Positions 35,242-46,849 are shown, counted from the first letter of the stretch. The stretch is DNA of 64,000 bases from Artemisia argyi (GCA_030686995.1 CM060709.1:20737360-20801359), one strand, 5' to 3'. Notes: generated by a model not told the origin, from the sequence alone. Numbers and translations: made by a program.

Positions 35242-37849
35242 ATGGTACACGTTTCTTGCATACTTTTTATAAAATTTCATCTTTGTTTTTATAAAGTTTT
35301 AATCTTTTTTGCTTTGGTTTTGCAGACAGCTGAATCAGGAGTTAACCCAAAAGCTTACCCACTTGCTGATGCTCAGCTTGCTATAACAATCTTGGATCTT
35401 GTTCAACAAGCTGCTAATTATAAGCAGCTTAAAAAGGGTGCTAATGAAGGTATAAATATACCCTTTTGATTGTTTTATGTTTGCTGTTAAGTTGATTTGA
35501 GTAGTTTTTGAGTGTTTGGGTAAAATTGCTTATTTGGTTGTTTTAGATTGCAAGGACTTGAATATTAGTAGATAAGCAGTTTTGAGTGTTGGAATGAAAC
35601 TGCTTATTTTGGTTGTTTTAAATTTTAAGGATTTCACAATTAGTAGATAAGCAGTTGAGTGTTTGGGTAAATTGCTTATTTCGCTGTTTTAGATTGTAAG
35701 GACTTGACAATTAGTAGATAAGCAGTTTTGAGTGTTGGAATGAAACTGCTTATTTTGATTGTTTTATATTTTAAGGACTTAAAAAGGGTGCTAATGAAGA
35801 TATAAATATACCCTTTTTTGTGATTATTTTGTTTGGATTAGTTGTATGTGATAACGGTTTAAGAGGGTGTTTGAGGTTGGTTATTTTGTTAATATGTTTT
35901 TTGTTTCAAAATCTTAAAATTACTCTCTTAAGTTTCATTTGTTGAGAAAACATATAGTAATAAAGCAGTGATATGTGTGTATCGACCAGTGCTAAAATAT
36001 ATGCACTTTGATCGAAAGAAATCTCTGCAAAAAAGATGTGACATGGGGAAGGTGGGCAGTTGTGTTCCATTAATCTGTTGGAATTTTTCAACAATCATTT
36101 TCCCCACATTTTCTATTTTGTTTTTGGTTAAGCCCCGCCCCGGCGGATTGGGTATTGTTGTTGTTGTCGTCGTTGTAAGCAGTTTTTGAGTGTTAGGGTA
36201 GAAGTGCTTGTTTGGTTGTTTTAGATTGTTAGGACTTGACAGTTAGTAGATAAGCAGTTTTTAGTGTTCGGGGGTAAAAATTGCTTATTTGTTTGTTTTA
36301 GATTGGAAGGACTTATTAGTAGATATGCACTTTTGAGTGCTTGGGGGTAAAAGTGCTTATTTTGTTGTTTTAGATTGTAAGGACTTAACAATTTATTGAT
36401 AACCAGTTTGCTGTTTTAGTAGTTGTTGATAAGTAGTTGTTAATTGTTTGGGTAAAAGTGCGTAGTTTGCTGTTTTAGATTGTAAGAACTTGACAATTCG
36501 TAGATAAGCAGTTTTGATTGTTGGAATGAAACTGCTTATTTTGGTTGCTTCATAATTTGAAGGACTTAAAAAGAGTGCTAATGAAGGTATAAATATACCC
36601 TTTTTTGTGATTATTTTGTTTGGCTTAGTTGTATGTGATACGTGTTTAAGAGGGTGTTTGAGGTTGATTGGTTTTATGTTAGTTATTAAGTAAATTTAAG
36701 TAGTTTTTTTTTACACAACACAAACTCATCGTCTTCTTATATTCTTGTTTTATCCATCTATATGTTTTTTGTTTTAAAATCTTAAAATTACTTTCTTAAG
36801 TTTCATTTGTTGAGAGAACATATAGTAATAAGGCAGTGATATGTGTGTATCGACTAGTGCTAAAATATATGCACTTTGATCGAAAGAAATCTCTGCAAAA
36901 AAGATGTGACATGGGGAAGGTGGGCAGTTGTGTTCCATTAATCTGTTGGAATTTTTCAACAATCATTTTCCCCACATTTTCTATACTGTTTTTGGTTACG
37001 GCCCGGCGGGATTGGGTGTTATACGATGTATATAGTCTTTTCCGTGTGTTAACGTTAGTTTATGTAGGTTGTGACTATGGATCAATAAGACCTGAGACAC
37101 ATTTCGCGTATTCGGTTTTTATAATTTTATTTGTTCTTGGCCTTTGATGTTGACTTTTACCTGTTTATTTACAGCCACAAAGACTTTGAACAGGGGTATA
37201 TCAGAATTCGTAGTAATGGCTGCAGATGCTGAACCACTTGAAATTATTCTCCATCTTCCCCTTCTTGCTGAAGACAAGGTATGAACATATAAAAACTGTT
37301 ATTTTATAAATTGTTGAGTTTGATCTTACTCATGAATGATGTTTATATTGTTTATATTTTCACAGAATGTTCCCTATGTTTTTGTCCCATCAAAACAAGC
37401 TTTGGGGCGAGCATGTGGAGTAACAAGGCCCGTGATTTCGTGTTCGGTGACGAGTAATGAAGGAAGTCAACTAAAAACACAAATTCAGCAGCTCAAGGTT
37501 TGTTACCACAAAAATCTTTGTTCATGTGTCAAAATGGGCAGGTTTGGACAATGAGTCAAAATCTGTTTTTACGATTCAGGTTCTGATGACCCACAACTTT
37601 GTCTAAATCATTGAAATATGTTTTTAGAACCGTTTCAATTATCTGTTAATTTGTTAATTGTACTGTATGCGAGTTTTGATAATTTGGCTTGTTTCTGTTC
37701 GGCTAATATTTTTACGTTCACACTTTGGACCAAACCAAATTGTTGACCACTTTTAAATGCAATTAATTTGATCGCATTAATCTGAATTCTTGGTTCTAAA
37801 ATCGTGTCATTTCAACTTTCAGGATGCCATTGAGAAGCTGTTGATCTAA
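35242..37849 (+). CDS. SNU13: SNU13/NHP2L1 (15.5K) L7Ae-family RNP protein, five exons
   Basis: Coding exons are 35242-35244 (ATG only), 35326-35449, 37175-37278, 37366-37497 and 37823-37849 (ends TAA). All introns are GT..AG, and together they encode 129 residues, the family's usual length. The protein begins with MTAESG and [12 protein letters not shown], then has the RNA-contacting [49 protein letters not shown] and C-terminal DAIEKLLI follow, colinear with plant and animal SNU13. The protein binds kink-turns in U4 snRNA and box C/D snoRNAs, so it acts in the spliceosomal tri-snRNP and in rRNA 2'-O-methylation in the nucleus and nucleolus (family knowledge). No damage is seen in the reading frame. 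The first intron directly follows the start codon. Intron 2 is unusually long and internally repeated. Confidence 0.96.
35490..37020 (+). repeat. Repeats inside SNU13 intron 2
   Basis: Two kinds. (a) A degenerate unit of about 75-90 bp containing TAGATAAGCAGTTTTGAGTG, then an ACTGCTTATTTTG-like word, then TTTTAGATTGTAAGGACTTG, recurs many times from 35520 to 36540. (b) A block of about 250 bp occurs twice with an 868-bp offset (about 35890-36130 and 36760-37000); it contains CGAAAGAAATCTCTGCAAAA and is nearly identical. The 3' end of exon 2 with its splice donor is also copied twice (near 35781-35815 and 36568-36604). Confidence 0.85.
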
Positions 37850-38649
37850 GGAGCCATGATTCGGCGTGACGGGCCTTTAAGGCTTTGACTGAGATGATTG
37901 CGCTACTTCAAGAAAAAACAATTGTGCTTTTGTTGTTCAACTTTTTTAAAAGTTTCCATTTTATGCAGTTAGCAACTCTGTTGATTCTAGTTTTTATGTG
38001 TTGACATTTTGGATAATATATTAGCTATTGAACTTCAATCTCGAGCAATATGGTTGAATGAATCCTATTTAACTTTCTGTTAATTTGGATACAACACGCA
38101 AGTTTACCTGTGAGTATTTGAGTATTCCAGATTGAACAAATCTGGCTAGGCATTAGACCTTGAACCTGGATATCAACGATTGATTGGTACCATACATTGC
38201 TGGTTTGATCTCAAGTAACATGCCTTAACATAAGTGACTAGCTGTTTTTTCCATCATCATGGAGTTTTTTTACCAGTTAAACCATTGAGAATGTTCATAC
38301 TGCCCAAATAAGGCTCCAATTTTTGAAAATTTGCCCATAATAGCGCAACTAGGCAGATTTTGCTACCTCTAAGAAAACGAGTTTTAGTTGTTGATTGATA
38401 TAACTTGATATAACTGGTACAACGCATCGTTATACTTTATACTGTTGTACCTATCGCAGTTTTAGTTTTTTCTCAACTTTTGCACCTCCTAACCAGACCC
38501 AAAACTGGCGGTCGAGCTGACCGACAAGCTAACATCAAACAAGCTCCAATTTCATATTTGGATTCTCTAAGTGATCAACCAATAAACTTAGAGATCTTGG
38601 TTGGACAAACTGCATTGTTCTCACCTATTCAGCTCTCAAACACATGGTA
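37850..38649. other. SNU13 3' UTR and downstream spacer
   Basis: About 200 bp after the stop probably belong to the 3' UTR. No clear polyadenylation signal was chosen. The rest, including a short frame at 38480-38640 without recognisable domain, holds nothing I can support. Confidence 0.5.
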
Positions 38650-39268
38650 CAGTAAAACCTCTATAAATTAATACTCGATAAATTAATAATCTCAATAAAA
38701 TTAATAATTTGTCCAGTCCCAACTTGGGACCAGCACAAATTTGGTCCCCAATCGATAAAATAATAAGATAATAATTTTTTTGAAACCCCAATGTATATAT
38801 GTTAGTCCCAATGAAAATATAAATTAATAATTATTAAAAATTTCATATATATGTATATGTGTGTGAGAGATACACTTCAAAATCTAAAGATTGTTAAGTG
38901 AAAAATGAATTCATTGTTACTTGTTACTTTTTGTTGAACTTCAAATCTATATTGAGTTTATCTCAAAATCTCTTTATTGCACTAAAGTGTTGGTGCATTG
39001 TCTTCTCGTATCGTAACAAAAAGTGCTAATTTTATTTTCATAAAGTGTGAATATGAATTTATAAAATTTTAATTGAAACTTGTTTTTCAAATTTATTTTC
39101 ATCTCTAACGAGTATACATTATAACTAATATATTACACTTGAAAATTTAAAGACAATATGTAAAACCTCTTTAAATTAATAAATTATTATTTTATCGATA
39201 TAATAATATCTTGTTAAATTAATAAAATATATCGGTCCCAACACTATTAATTTATAGAGGTTTTACTG
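38650..39268. mobile_element. Emigrant-type (pogo/Tc1-mariner) MITE
   Basis: A 619-bp AT-rich element with 24-bp perfect terminal inverted repeats beginning CAGTAAAACCTCTATAAA, flanked by the TA duplication (38648-38649 and 39269-39270). The TIR matches the Emigrant family known from Arabidopsis and other dicots. The right 110 bp is itself an inverted repeat, because an internal TIR-like copy lies at about 39160. No coding capacity. Confidence 0.93.
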
Positions 39269-39345
39269 TATATGATTCTGTATTTTAATCTTAGTTTCAA
39301 CTTAATTAATGATAAATAATTAACTTTGATGATATTAAACAAAAA

Positions 39346-39427
39346 GTGGACGTGCCGGAGTGGTTATCGGGCATGACTAGAAATCATGTGGGCTTTGCCC
39401 GCGCAGGTTCGAATCCTGCCGTCCACG
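39346..39427 (+). tRNA. tRNA-Ser(AGA)
   Basis: An 82-nt gene with a GTGGACG/CGTCCAC acceptor stem and discriminator G, A-box around TGCCGGAGTGG, anticodon loop CTAGAAA giving anticodon AGA, a long variable arm (GTGGGCTTTGCCCGC), and B-box GGTTCGAATCC. It is followed by TTTT and T-rich sequence for Pol III termination. The A-rich AAACAAAAA just upstream is typical of plant tRNA genes. The CCA is not encoded, as expected for a nuclear gene. Confidence 0.96.
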
Positions 39428-39656
39428 TTTTGTTACTTTTTCTCTTTTCTTTTTCTAAGAGACATTTCCTACTTATTTATGACAATATTGAGCATGAGTG
39501 ATAAATTAGTAATTACGAGACAACATAGCCCGTGCATCCCGTCCACGTTTTGTTACTTTTTCTCTTTTCTTTTTCTAAGAGACATTTCCTACTTATTTAT
39601 GACAATATTGAGCATGAGTGATAAATTAGTAATTACGAGACAACATAGCCCGTGCG
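39419..39656 (+). repeat. Tandem duplication of about 118 bp including the tRNA 3' end
   Basis: Positions 39421-39534 recur at 39541-39654 with an exact 120-bp offset and no visible difference. The copy begins with GTCCACG, the 3' acceptor strand of the tRNA, so the second copy carries only the last bases of the gene plus its terminator region. The near-perfect identity indicates a recent event. Confidence 0.93.
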
Positions 39657-39667
39657 ATGCACGGGCT
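39647..39667. repeat. Short hairpin AGCCCGTGC/GCACGGGCT
   Basis: Nine-base perfect arms with a 3-nt loop GAT at the end of the second 118-bp copy. In the first copy the hairpin is cut after AGCCCGTGCAT. The same CCCGTGCAT word begins the dispersed repeat at 47497, so this may be the end of a degraded Helitron-like repeat. Confidence 0.55.
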
Positions 39668-39689
39668 TTGATTACCATAAAGTAGCATT

Positions 39690-40272
39690 TGTCTAGAAAC
39701 GGTTAATTAGGTGTGTTAACATTAGTCGCGAAACTTAAAGTGTTAAACTAAAAAATTCGCTTTATTAATCTTTTACAAATAGAAATGTTGCATATGAAAG
39801 CTACTCAAAGATGTGTTTGACCATTAGTACATGTGGTTTGTAGCTAGTAGTAAGTGCGCATTTGATTTACTTACTTAGCGGTTCTCATGCATTTTATACC
39901 TTTTTTCATCAAACAATTCTATTTAAAAAAAAGTTTGTTAAATGAACTTCATTTTTTGGTTGAGTATCCCTGATCAAAACTAAGCATAGCAAATAAATAC
40001 ACATAACCTTTGCAAAGCTGATGATTCATTACGGTGAACAAAGCCTGTGCATCACAATTCGAAATCCTTTAGTACAAAAGAAACTATCATGGTAAAGAGG
40101 TAACATTTAGTATTCTTTAGTAGAGTATCATCATGGAAGGATGATCCAGAAGGCCCAAAGTGTACTGTTATGATACATTTGTAGTGAAGGAAGTATATAG
40201 TTGAGTTAATTGCATTCTCTTTATGTGGCATAAAAATTTGAAAGGGTTTTAGTAACTATTTAGTGTATTCAT

Positions 40273-40316
<44 letters not shown>

Positions 40317-43236
40317 GTTAAAAGGAGGTTGTACACAGACTTCATAAATGAGGCTTTGCAACTTATTATCCTCCTTTATTTAGGGAGTGTTGCTCTCCCG
40401 TTTACTCTAATTCGCATTCCCGTTGCCATGATTCGGGTGATGTTCCACTATATACTTGTGCAACTTACCTTATAGAAGCCGTCAAATAAAGAAACATGGT
40501 CACAAACATTCATCAAAGTAAAACGATATGTAATTCCGTGCTAACTCTTGAAGACATTATGAAACGATTTCTAATCTTCGAATTCCTTCTAAAGACCAAA
40601 TTATAAACCAAAAGAATTTCCATGAAAAGATACTAACTTAAAAGTTAAAAATACTTCAATCACAACGGTTCCTTACTATATAACGTAATATAAACTTTAA
40701 CACATACAAATATGTCATCAGATCCTTTCATTTTTACATCAACAACAGAAACATTGTTTAGACCTATCCCGCGCCATAAGTTGATAGGTTGATGTTTTTA
40801 ATAATAAAGTTTCAAGCATTAATTGTTGATTCTTAAAGATTGTTGAGTCTTTAAAGGTTAATGTTATGAAACATTAACAGTTGAGTCTTAAAGTGCTAAC
40901 TTTGTCTCGAGTTTGATATAAACACCACAACTCCCTTGATTGTTTGGCTTAAGGATTTGCAATACAAAACGTGTACTAACTCAATTTTCATGCAAGTTAA
41001 CGTTCATTTAAAGCTAAATAATGCTCATAATCATTTGCTCAATCAATAAAACTCATAAACATTTATTATGCCCATTCGCTCCCAACCAAATATACAAAAC
41101 GTACGAAGAGAATGAAAGGAGGTGTCATTGTATTTAAACTGAATGAAAATATAACATTAGCATTTTCTAAAATATTGTTTCACAAACCAAAGAGACGACA
41201 CGGGTTTCCATTCCATCTAATCGGCACGATATTGTTTCAATATATTTTGTTGATATGCCTTTCTGGCAATAATATATACATGCTTTAAGCTTTTATCTTC
41301 GATATCATCACCTTTTAATAATAATGAAAGTAAAATACCGAACATAACGTGTTTTATTATGTAACTTGCGTACACCTTTTTATATAAGGCTGATAACTCA
41401 AGTAAGATGCACGCATTTTTTTTCTTTAAAACATTTAATATTATTAATCCTTTTATGATGCAATATTTTTTTATTCGATAATCAGTAACTTTAAAAGAGA
41501 AGTTTGAATTTCAAACTTCACATTTGCGAAGCTAAATTTATTTGTTGATAGCCCAATTAATATTCCATTATTCTAAAATGTATTACAATGGCGTAACGTT
41601 AAAATAATAATTGTAGTATAACTTAACATGTCAGAAGTATGAAAGTAAACAATAATACTTAACGCATCAAGGGAAAATATAAATCGTCGATATTCAGGTT
41701 TCTTTGACACCGTGGGTGTATTTTTAGCCATGTAGATTTTCAATATTGTTACGAATGTGGTAAGTTAATTAGAGAAAGTGGGTTGTTTATAGATATTCTA
41801 ATGAACATAGGCTAGAAAGTTAACACAAATATCACATTAAATTGATGGAAGACCTAAAATCTTCTGTCTTTGTTACACTCATTTATCATTTTACAAACTT
41901 TTATGCCTAAGATGTGTTCTATCATATATCATACTAAAAAATACACATTAACATTTACTTGTACTTTACATATAATCACACTTTTACACAAACAAAGGAT
42001 ATCATATTGAAATTATTCTACATGCAATTGTTTTAAATAATTTTGGAGCCCAAGGATAGTCCTATTCATTTTGTATGATAGCACCGATTCAGAAGCCCAT
42101 TTGGTGACAATCAGATACTAAGCCCAAGACCAAATCCATACACACCCTAAACATTTGGTACTTAAATTAGCTAACCGTAATTTAATTACATATGTAAACC
42201 CTAAACACACTTTTCATCCGCCACCCACATAGCTCTATGAAATGTCCGCCCCACACCAAACTTTATCTCAATATCATCTTCATCTTATCACAAACCCATC
42301 AAACAAAAACTCAGATCATTTCATCTACCTTGCCTCGTTTCTGCTATAATCCGAACAACAAAAGGAGTTTACCTTTTCCCTCTATTTCACTCTAAGCGAA
42401 CCGGAACACACAGGCAAATACCCACCATTCATCTTTCAAGGCTTCAAGATCCTTTGGAGGGTCATGGTAGGTTCGACATATGGTTTTTGTTTTGTTATTG
42501 TGTTTTTGAACGAAACCAAGAAAGAAAGTAACATAGTTGTTATATTTCTTTCATTATACTCGGTTAAAAAAAGAAGTTATACTTGTTATAGATCGATGAT
42601 GAATATTTTGTTTCTTTTGCTTGACCTTCGAAGGTCTTGATTTATCTTAAAATAGCACGAAAAAAATAAAGCTAAGATCTTGAAATTATGTTTTCATTTT
42701 GTTTCGAGTGTTGTTAATGGGTATGTTACTATTGGTTTGTTTGTGGCTTATTGTTTGGGTGTTGACTGAGGTTGAACGGAGATGGAGATGGGCTAAGATA
42801 GGTTGTTATTTATACTCATCAAAAACTCATATGAAAAGTCACATTCAAAGACTTGTTAATTATTTGTGAGGAAATGAAAAGATATTATTTACACCGTAGA
42901 TGGTTCGTATAGTTGCAGTAAATAGGCTGTTTCCTGGGTTTAATGTATATTTATGCAACATTCAAACTTTTATTGATGATACATATTTATGCAACCTTAA
43001 AAGCTCGAAGAAGCTTTAAAAGAAGCTCCACAATGGCACATAATAAGCTCGAGCTGGATGAAATTTATGAGCTTAAACTTTATATTTGAGTTTCTTGGCT
43101 TGTAACATAAATGCTCACATTCAATATAGGGAACTCAATATATATAGATATATACTCCTTAAATTGATTATGTTGCCGGTAAATTATTGTCAACTATGTG
43201 TAATGGTCACCATAATCAAGGTTGTGAACCATTTGT
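39690..43236. other. Gene-poor AT-rich spacer
   Basis: 3.5 kb without a supported gene. It contains a T-tract at 40275-40313 (possible minus-strand retroposon tail followed by GAGGTTGTACACAGAC). It also contains a stretch at 42190-42470 that looks like a plant 5' UTR (C/T- and A-rich, ending CATGGTAGGT, an ATG followed by a splice-donor-like site). No downstream exons were found, so no gene is called. Confidence 0.55.
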
Positions 43237-43468
43237 GTTAGTTGATATATTGTACGGCTCAAGCCTCAGTTTTAGAATAATCCTTGTATATTTATCTATG
43301 CACATAGGCCCAAAACAAATAATATTGAGATGAATGACATAATAAACTATCCGGGATTTTATTTATTTGTTTATTTATGTATTATTTTTTTTATCTATGT
43401 ACATAAATAGATATATACAAGGACTATTTTAGAACTCGGGCTTGAGCACATACAATATATCGACTAAC
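43237..43468. repeat. 232-bp imperfect inverted repeat (foldback/MITE-like)
   Basis: The left arm from 43237 (GTTAGTTGATATATTGTA, then GCTCAAGCC, then CCTTGTATAT) pairs with the right arm ending 43468 for about 70 bp with few mismatches. The spacer is about 90 bp. No TIR family or TSD was recognised. A transcript through it would form a long hairpin. Confidence 0.8.
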
Positions 43469-44180
43469 ATTTTGGTGTGCCATCCCCCTTTACATCTCCC
43501 CCCACCACATGCGTGAAAGAAAGAAACAAGCATTGGTTTGGTGGTGTAGACCACCGAACGGTTTGCACTCCTTTTATTTGTGTTTCTTTGTGGGATATGT
43601 TTGTATCAAATGAAGTATTTTTATGTGTTTGGTTTGGCGGTCAACACTATACCTTTTCGGTGGTGAGTGTGGTGGTGCACTGAATGATGATGTGACGCTA
43701 AATGCGTTTGATGACCAGTACCTCTTATAGTGACTTATGTTTACATTTTAGGTTGAAGGTAATTTAGTCACACGTAAGAGGGATCAAACTAACCTGTGAC
43801 CATCTATGCTCGAGAGCGATATATGAGTACATGATCGGTTCAATCAAACTCCATGAACATGACTAACACCCACTTCCATGAGCTTCTTTATAAAACATGT
43901 TGAGACCTCAAAACATATGGTTTTGGTGTGACTAAGAAAGGACAATACTAGGTTGAGTCATGCGGTCGATTTTTTTGTATTCGTGTCATTTTGAGAAAGT
44001 CTGCAAAAAGTTAGATACATTCTCGATTATAGGAACAAGAAACAACGATATAAGTTTTTCACTTTTGATCATTCACTCTTCTCAAATAGTCTGAATTGAA
44101 ATACCTTATTTCACATGTTGTGCATGAGATTCTACATGAGTTTATTTCATACATTTTTCTGAAACGTTTAGGAATAGTAA

Positions 44181-44439
44181 GAGCATGCTCACACGTAACG
44201 TGGAGCCTCACGTTAAAGCACGTTAACGTGCGTTAAGCCACGTTAACCTTTGCACCCTCGAGCGTTAAACCTGCGTTAACGTCCCACGTTAGCTGCGTAA
44301 CGCAGCGTTAAGGGACGAAGTGTGTATAAAAAAAATATATATTTCATTATACCCCCTCCCCACTTTAGTTTCAACAGCTATTTTTTTAAAAAGTTACAAA
44401 ACAACCCCCCCCCCCCCCCCCCCCCCCCCCCAACGTTAA

Positions 44440-44480
<41 letters not shown>

Positions 44481-46087
44481 ATTTTCCAAAACCTTTTTTC
44501 AACCAATATAAATACCCATTTACTCTACTTCTTTTTCCCACATTTTCACTACTCACTATCTTCTATATACAACTTCTAATCTCCCAAAAAAAAAAAAAAG
44601 TCTCAAGGCAACAAAAACAATCCTAACTCGTTTACGAACCTCCTCGGTGGGTGGGGGAACCCATATGCGGGTTCATCATCAAATCCAAATCCGAATCCGA
44701 ATTCGGACAATCCAAACATATTCGGTATGTCGGCCGAAGAAGTTTACCAACAACATGAAGCTTTACGATTTTGGCACCAATCCCAACAACAAAACACCTT
44801 AAACACCAATTTTGAAAATCTCCAATTCACTCAACCATCCCAACAATCCCAAACGGAAACTAACGAAGTTCTCGAAACACCTACGTCGCCTCCAAAAAAA
44901 ACCAAAACTCGTGTTAAACGAAAGTCCAAAAAATCGAAAGAACCAGTCGATGATTATGAGGAGGTCGAACCAGTCGTATCACGTTGGCAAGCAAATGAAG
45001 AAAAATTACTTGCAACGTGTTGGGTTGCTGCAAGTGAGGATGAGCTAGTCGGTCGGTCTCAATCCAAAGATACATTTTGGCAGCGGGTTATAAATGAGTT
45101 CAATAAGCATAGTTATCATAGACGCGGGAAAGATATGATACAATCGAAGGGGAGAACGTTGAACCGCGATTGCACAAAGTTCAACGCGATTTACAAATGT
45201 GCCGACCGCGATAAAAAAAGTGGGGAAAATGACATGGATATACTCCAACGGGCCAAGGAAATGTATCGAAACGAGAACAGAAATGCGCCGTTTCATAATG
45301 ACGAGGCTTGGGGTGTTTTGCGTGCCCATAAGAAATGGGACGCACCGGACACGGTTGATTTAACCGGTGATGTCCCGAGCCAAGCAAACGAGGCGTGTTT
45401 GGTAGTGATGCACAACCACGCCCGATGGGAAAAAAGAAGGCTACGAAGAAACAAAAGTCCGAGACAACGACAAGCACTGAGGGAGCGAGTACCGGTGGCT
45501 CTGTTTCGTCGGCCCAATTCGGGGAAGCTTTGCGCGAGGAATATCGGGCTAAACGTGAAGATGCGGCCTTGGCTTACAAAGCAACCGCTGAAAACTAATA
45601 CGCAGCAATACGCTCGAGGGACTTTGAGTTTTTGTTGCTCGACACAACCGGCAAAGATCCTTATTACGTGACACTAGTGAATATGGAAAAGGATCGTATC
45701 ATTGAAAAATACGGGTTGCCAAAGCGTACGGAATAAATAAATGTGTTGTCGTTTCATTTTATTTTTTTATGTCTTTTTTTTTTTTTTTTTTTTTTATTTT
45801 TTTTTTATTTTTTTTTTGTGTATTGTATTAATGTATTGTGTGTTTTTTTTTTCTTTCGTAATGTAATATATTCAAGAATTAATGTTATGGTTTTTAAAAA
45901 AATGAAGTATTAGTTTTAGTTTAGGGTTGAAATTGAAAATATTTAAAAAAATTGAGTTAAAGTGAGTTAAGGTTGAATTATGAATGAGGGTGTTTTTTTT
46001 GTAAGTTAAAGTTAAAGTTGTAAAGCTGATGTGGCGCTGACGTGGCGCTGAGTTATAACTTAACTCAGGTTACGTATGGGCATGCTC
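44181..46087 (+). mobile_element. PIF/Harbinger element carrying only the Myb-like ORF
   Basis: 1,907 bp with terminal inverted repeats GAGCATGCTCACACGTAACG (left) and GAGCATGCCCATACGTAACC (right, reverse complement), 17 of 20 bases matching, flanked by TSD TAA (44178-44180 and 46088-46090). The left subterminal 110 bp holds seven exact CGTTAA words in both half-palindromic and palindromic settings (for example CACGTTAACGTG). C- and A-tracts lie at 44403-44480. No transposase is present. The TIR differs from that of the element at 2787, so the two are different families. Confidence 0.92.
44598..45736 (+). pseudogene. Harbinger ORF2, Myb/SANT-like DNA-binding protein, decayed
   Basis: In one frame from about 44601 to 45390 there is an Asn/Pro-rich N-terminus, a basic patch (PPKKTKTRVKRKSKKSK), and a Myb/SANT-like block starting RWQANEEKLLATCW. 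Conserved FWQRV, KGRTLNRDCTKFNAIY and DEAWGVLRAHKKWD follow. The next part, FGSDAQPRPMGKKKATKK and EALREEYRAKREDAAL, continues in another frame, so one base is lost near 45394. An in-frame TAA at 45596-45598 precedes a readable C-terminus ending 45736. The likely original start (44598) reads AAG instead of ATG; the first usable ATG is 44727. Family knowledge: this protein imports and helps target the Harbinger transposase. Plant copies are often mislabelled as glutathione S-transferase T3-like. Confidence 0.9.
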
Positions 46088-46277
46088 TAAGTCTGAATTA
46101 GTGTAATTGTACTGAAGGAATTAATATCCAAAAATGGATGAGACTGACCACCACTTAGCACAGTTGTTTCTTTTGGGTATGGAGACAAATTATTTGTTGT
46201 TGATATGATCAAAGATAATGAGATAAATGGTGATTTGATTGCTTGTGAATAGCTATTTACTCTTTGCTTAAAACTTA

Positions 46278-46849
46278 GGTGCCGTTTGATTGGGGTGATT
46301 TGGGTGTGTTTTGATTTGTGTGACAAAATTTTATTGTTTGGTTGAGGGTTAGACTTGAAATAGTGCTAGGGGGCCCACAAAACTCAAAGGAGCCAAGGGA
46401 GGTAGGATTTGAGTAGGTTTTCATTAATTATGATTCTCTCTCACATATTAACACTTTTTTTTTTTTTTTTTTTTTTTTGAACATTCAAATTTCATTAAAC
46501 CAAAGAGAGGCTAGCAAGGAGCTAGGAAACAAACAAAGATAGTAACATTATTCAAATACAAAAAATTAAAAGTTGAATGAGGACCATTTTGTCCAGTCTA
46601 GCTCGGATGAGTTGGTTCTATTGGCAAGCCAAAGATAACTCGTAGTCTTGATTTCCTTCATGGCAAAGCGGATTAATCTCTCTATCTCTTACACACACAT
46701 ACACATTTTTAATTATTAAAAATTTTAATTTTAATTTTATATTAAAAATATTTTTTCTCTTACCTCAAAACCAAAATTCAAATCCAAATCCAAATTCTAA
46801 ACCAACTCCAAATCATAATCATAAACCCACCTACAAACCAAACAGGCCC
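46278..46849. mobile_element. Tourist-like (PIF/Harbinger) MITE with nested LINE tail
   Basis: The left end GGTGCCGTTTGATTGG and the right end, GGGCCTGTTTGGTTTG on the reverse complement, form imperfect TIRs. The TSD is TTA on both sides (46275-46277 and 46850-46852). Original interior sequence is AT-rich. The middle is occupied by a retroposon fragment. Confidence 0.78.
46455..46690 (-). mobile_element. 5'-truncated LINE 3' end, inserted in the MITE
   Basis: A 24-base T-tract (46455-46478) is followed by sequence that reads on the minus strand as a LINE 3' UTR: GCTAGCCTCTCTTTGG, then TTTAATGAAATTTG, then the poly(A). Upstream is a short coding-like end of a reverse transcriptase ORF (minus-strand GAAATCAAGACTACG). 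The flanks share CTCTCT words but I could not define a clean TSD. Confidence 0.68.

Noticed and set aside
35906..36962. Twin 62-codon open frames on the minus strand inside SNU13
   Set aside because: Identical because of the 868-bp intronic duplication; no domain, and they lie in an intron.
38480..38671. 63-codon open frame downstream of SNU13
   Set aside because: Plausible composition but no recognisable domain, no splice context, and it runs into the MITE.
42190..42475. Possible 5' UTR with ATG followed by a splice-donor-like GTAGGT
   Set aside because: No downstream exon could be found on the plus strand, so no gene is supported.
43477..43683. 68-codon open frame
   Set aside because: No homology recognised and low-complexity V/W/F-rich end; chance frame.
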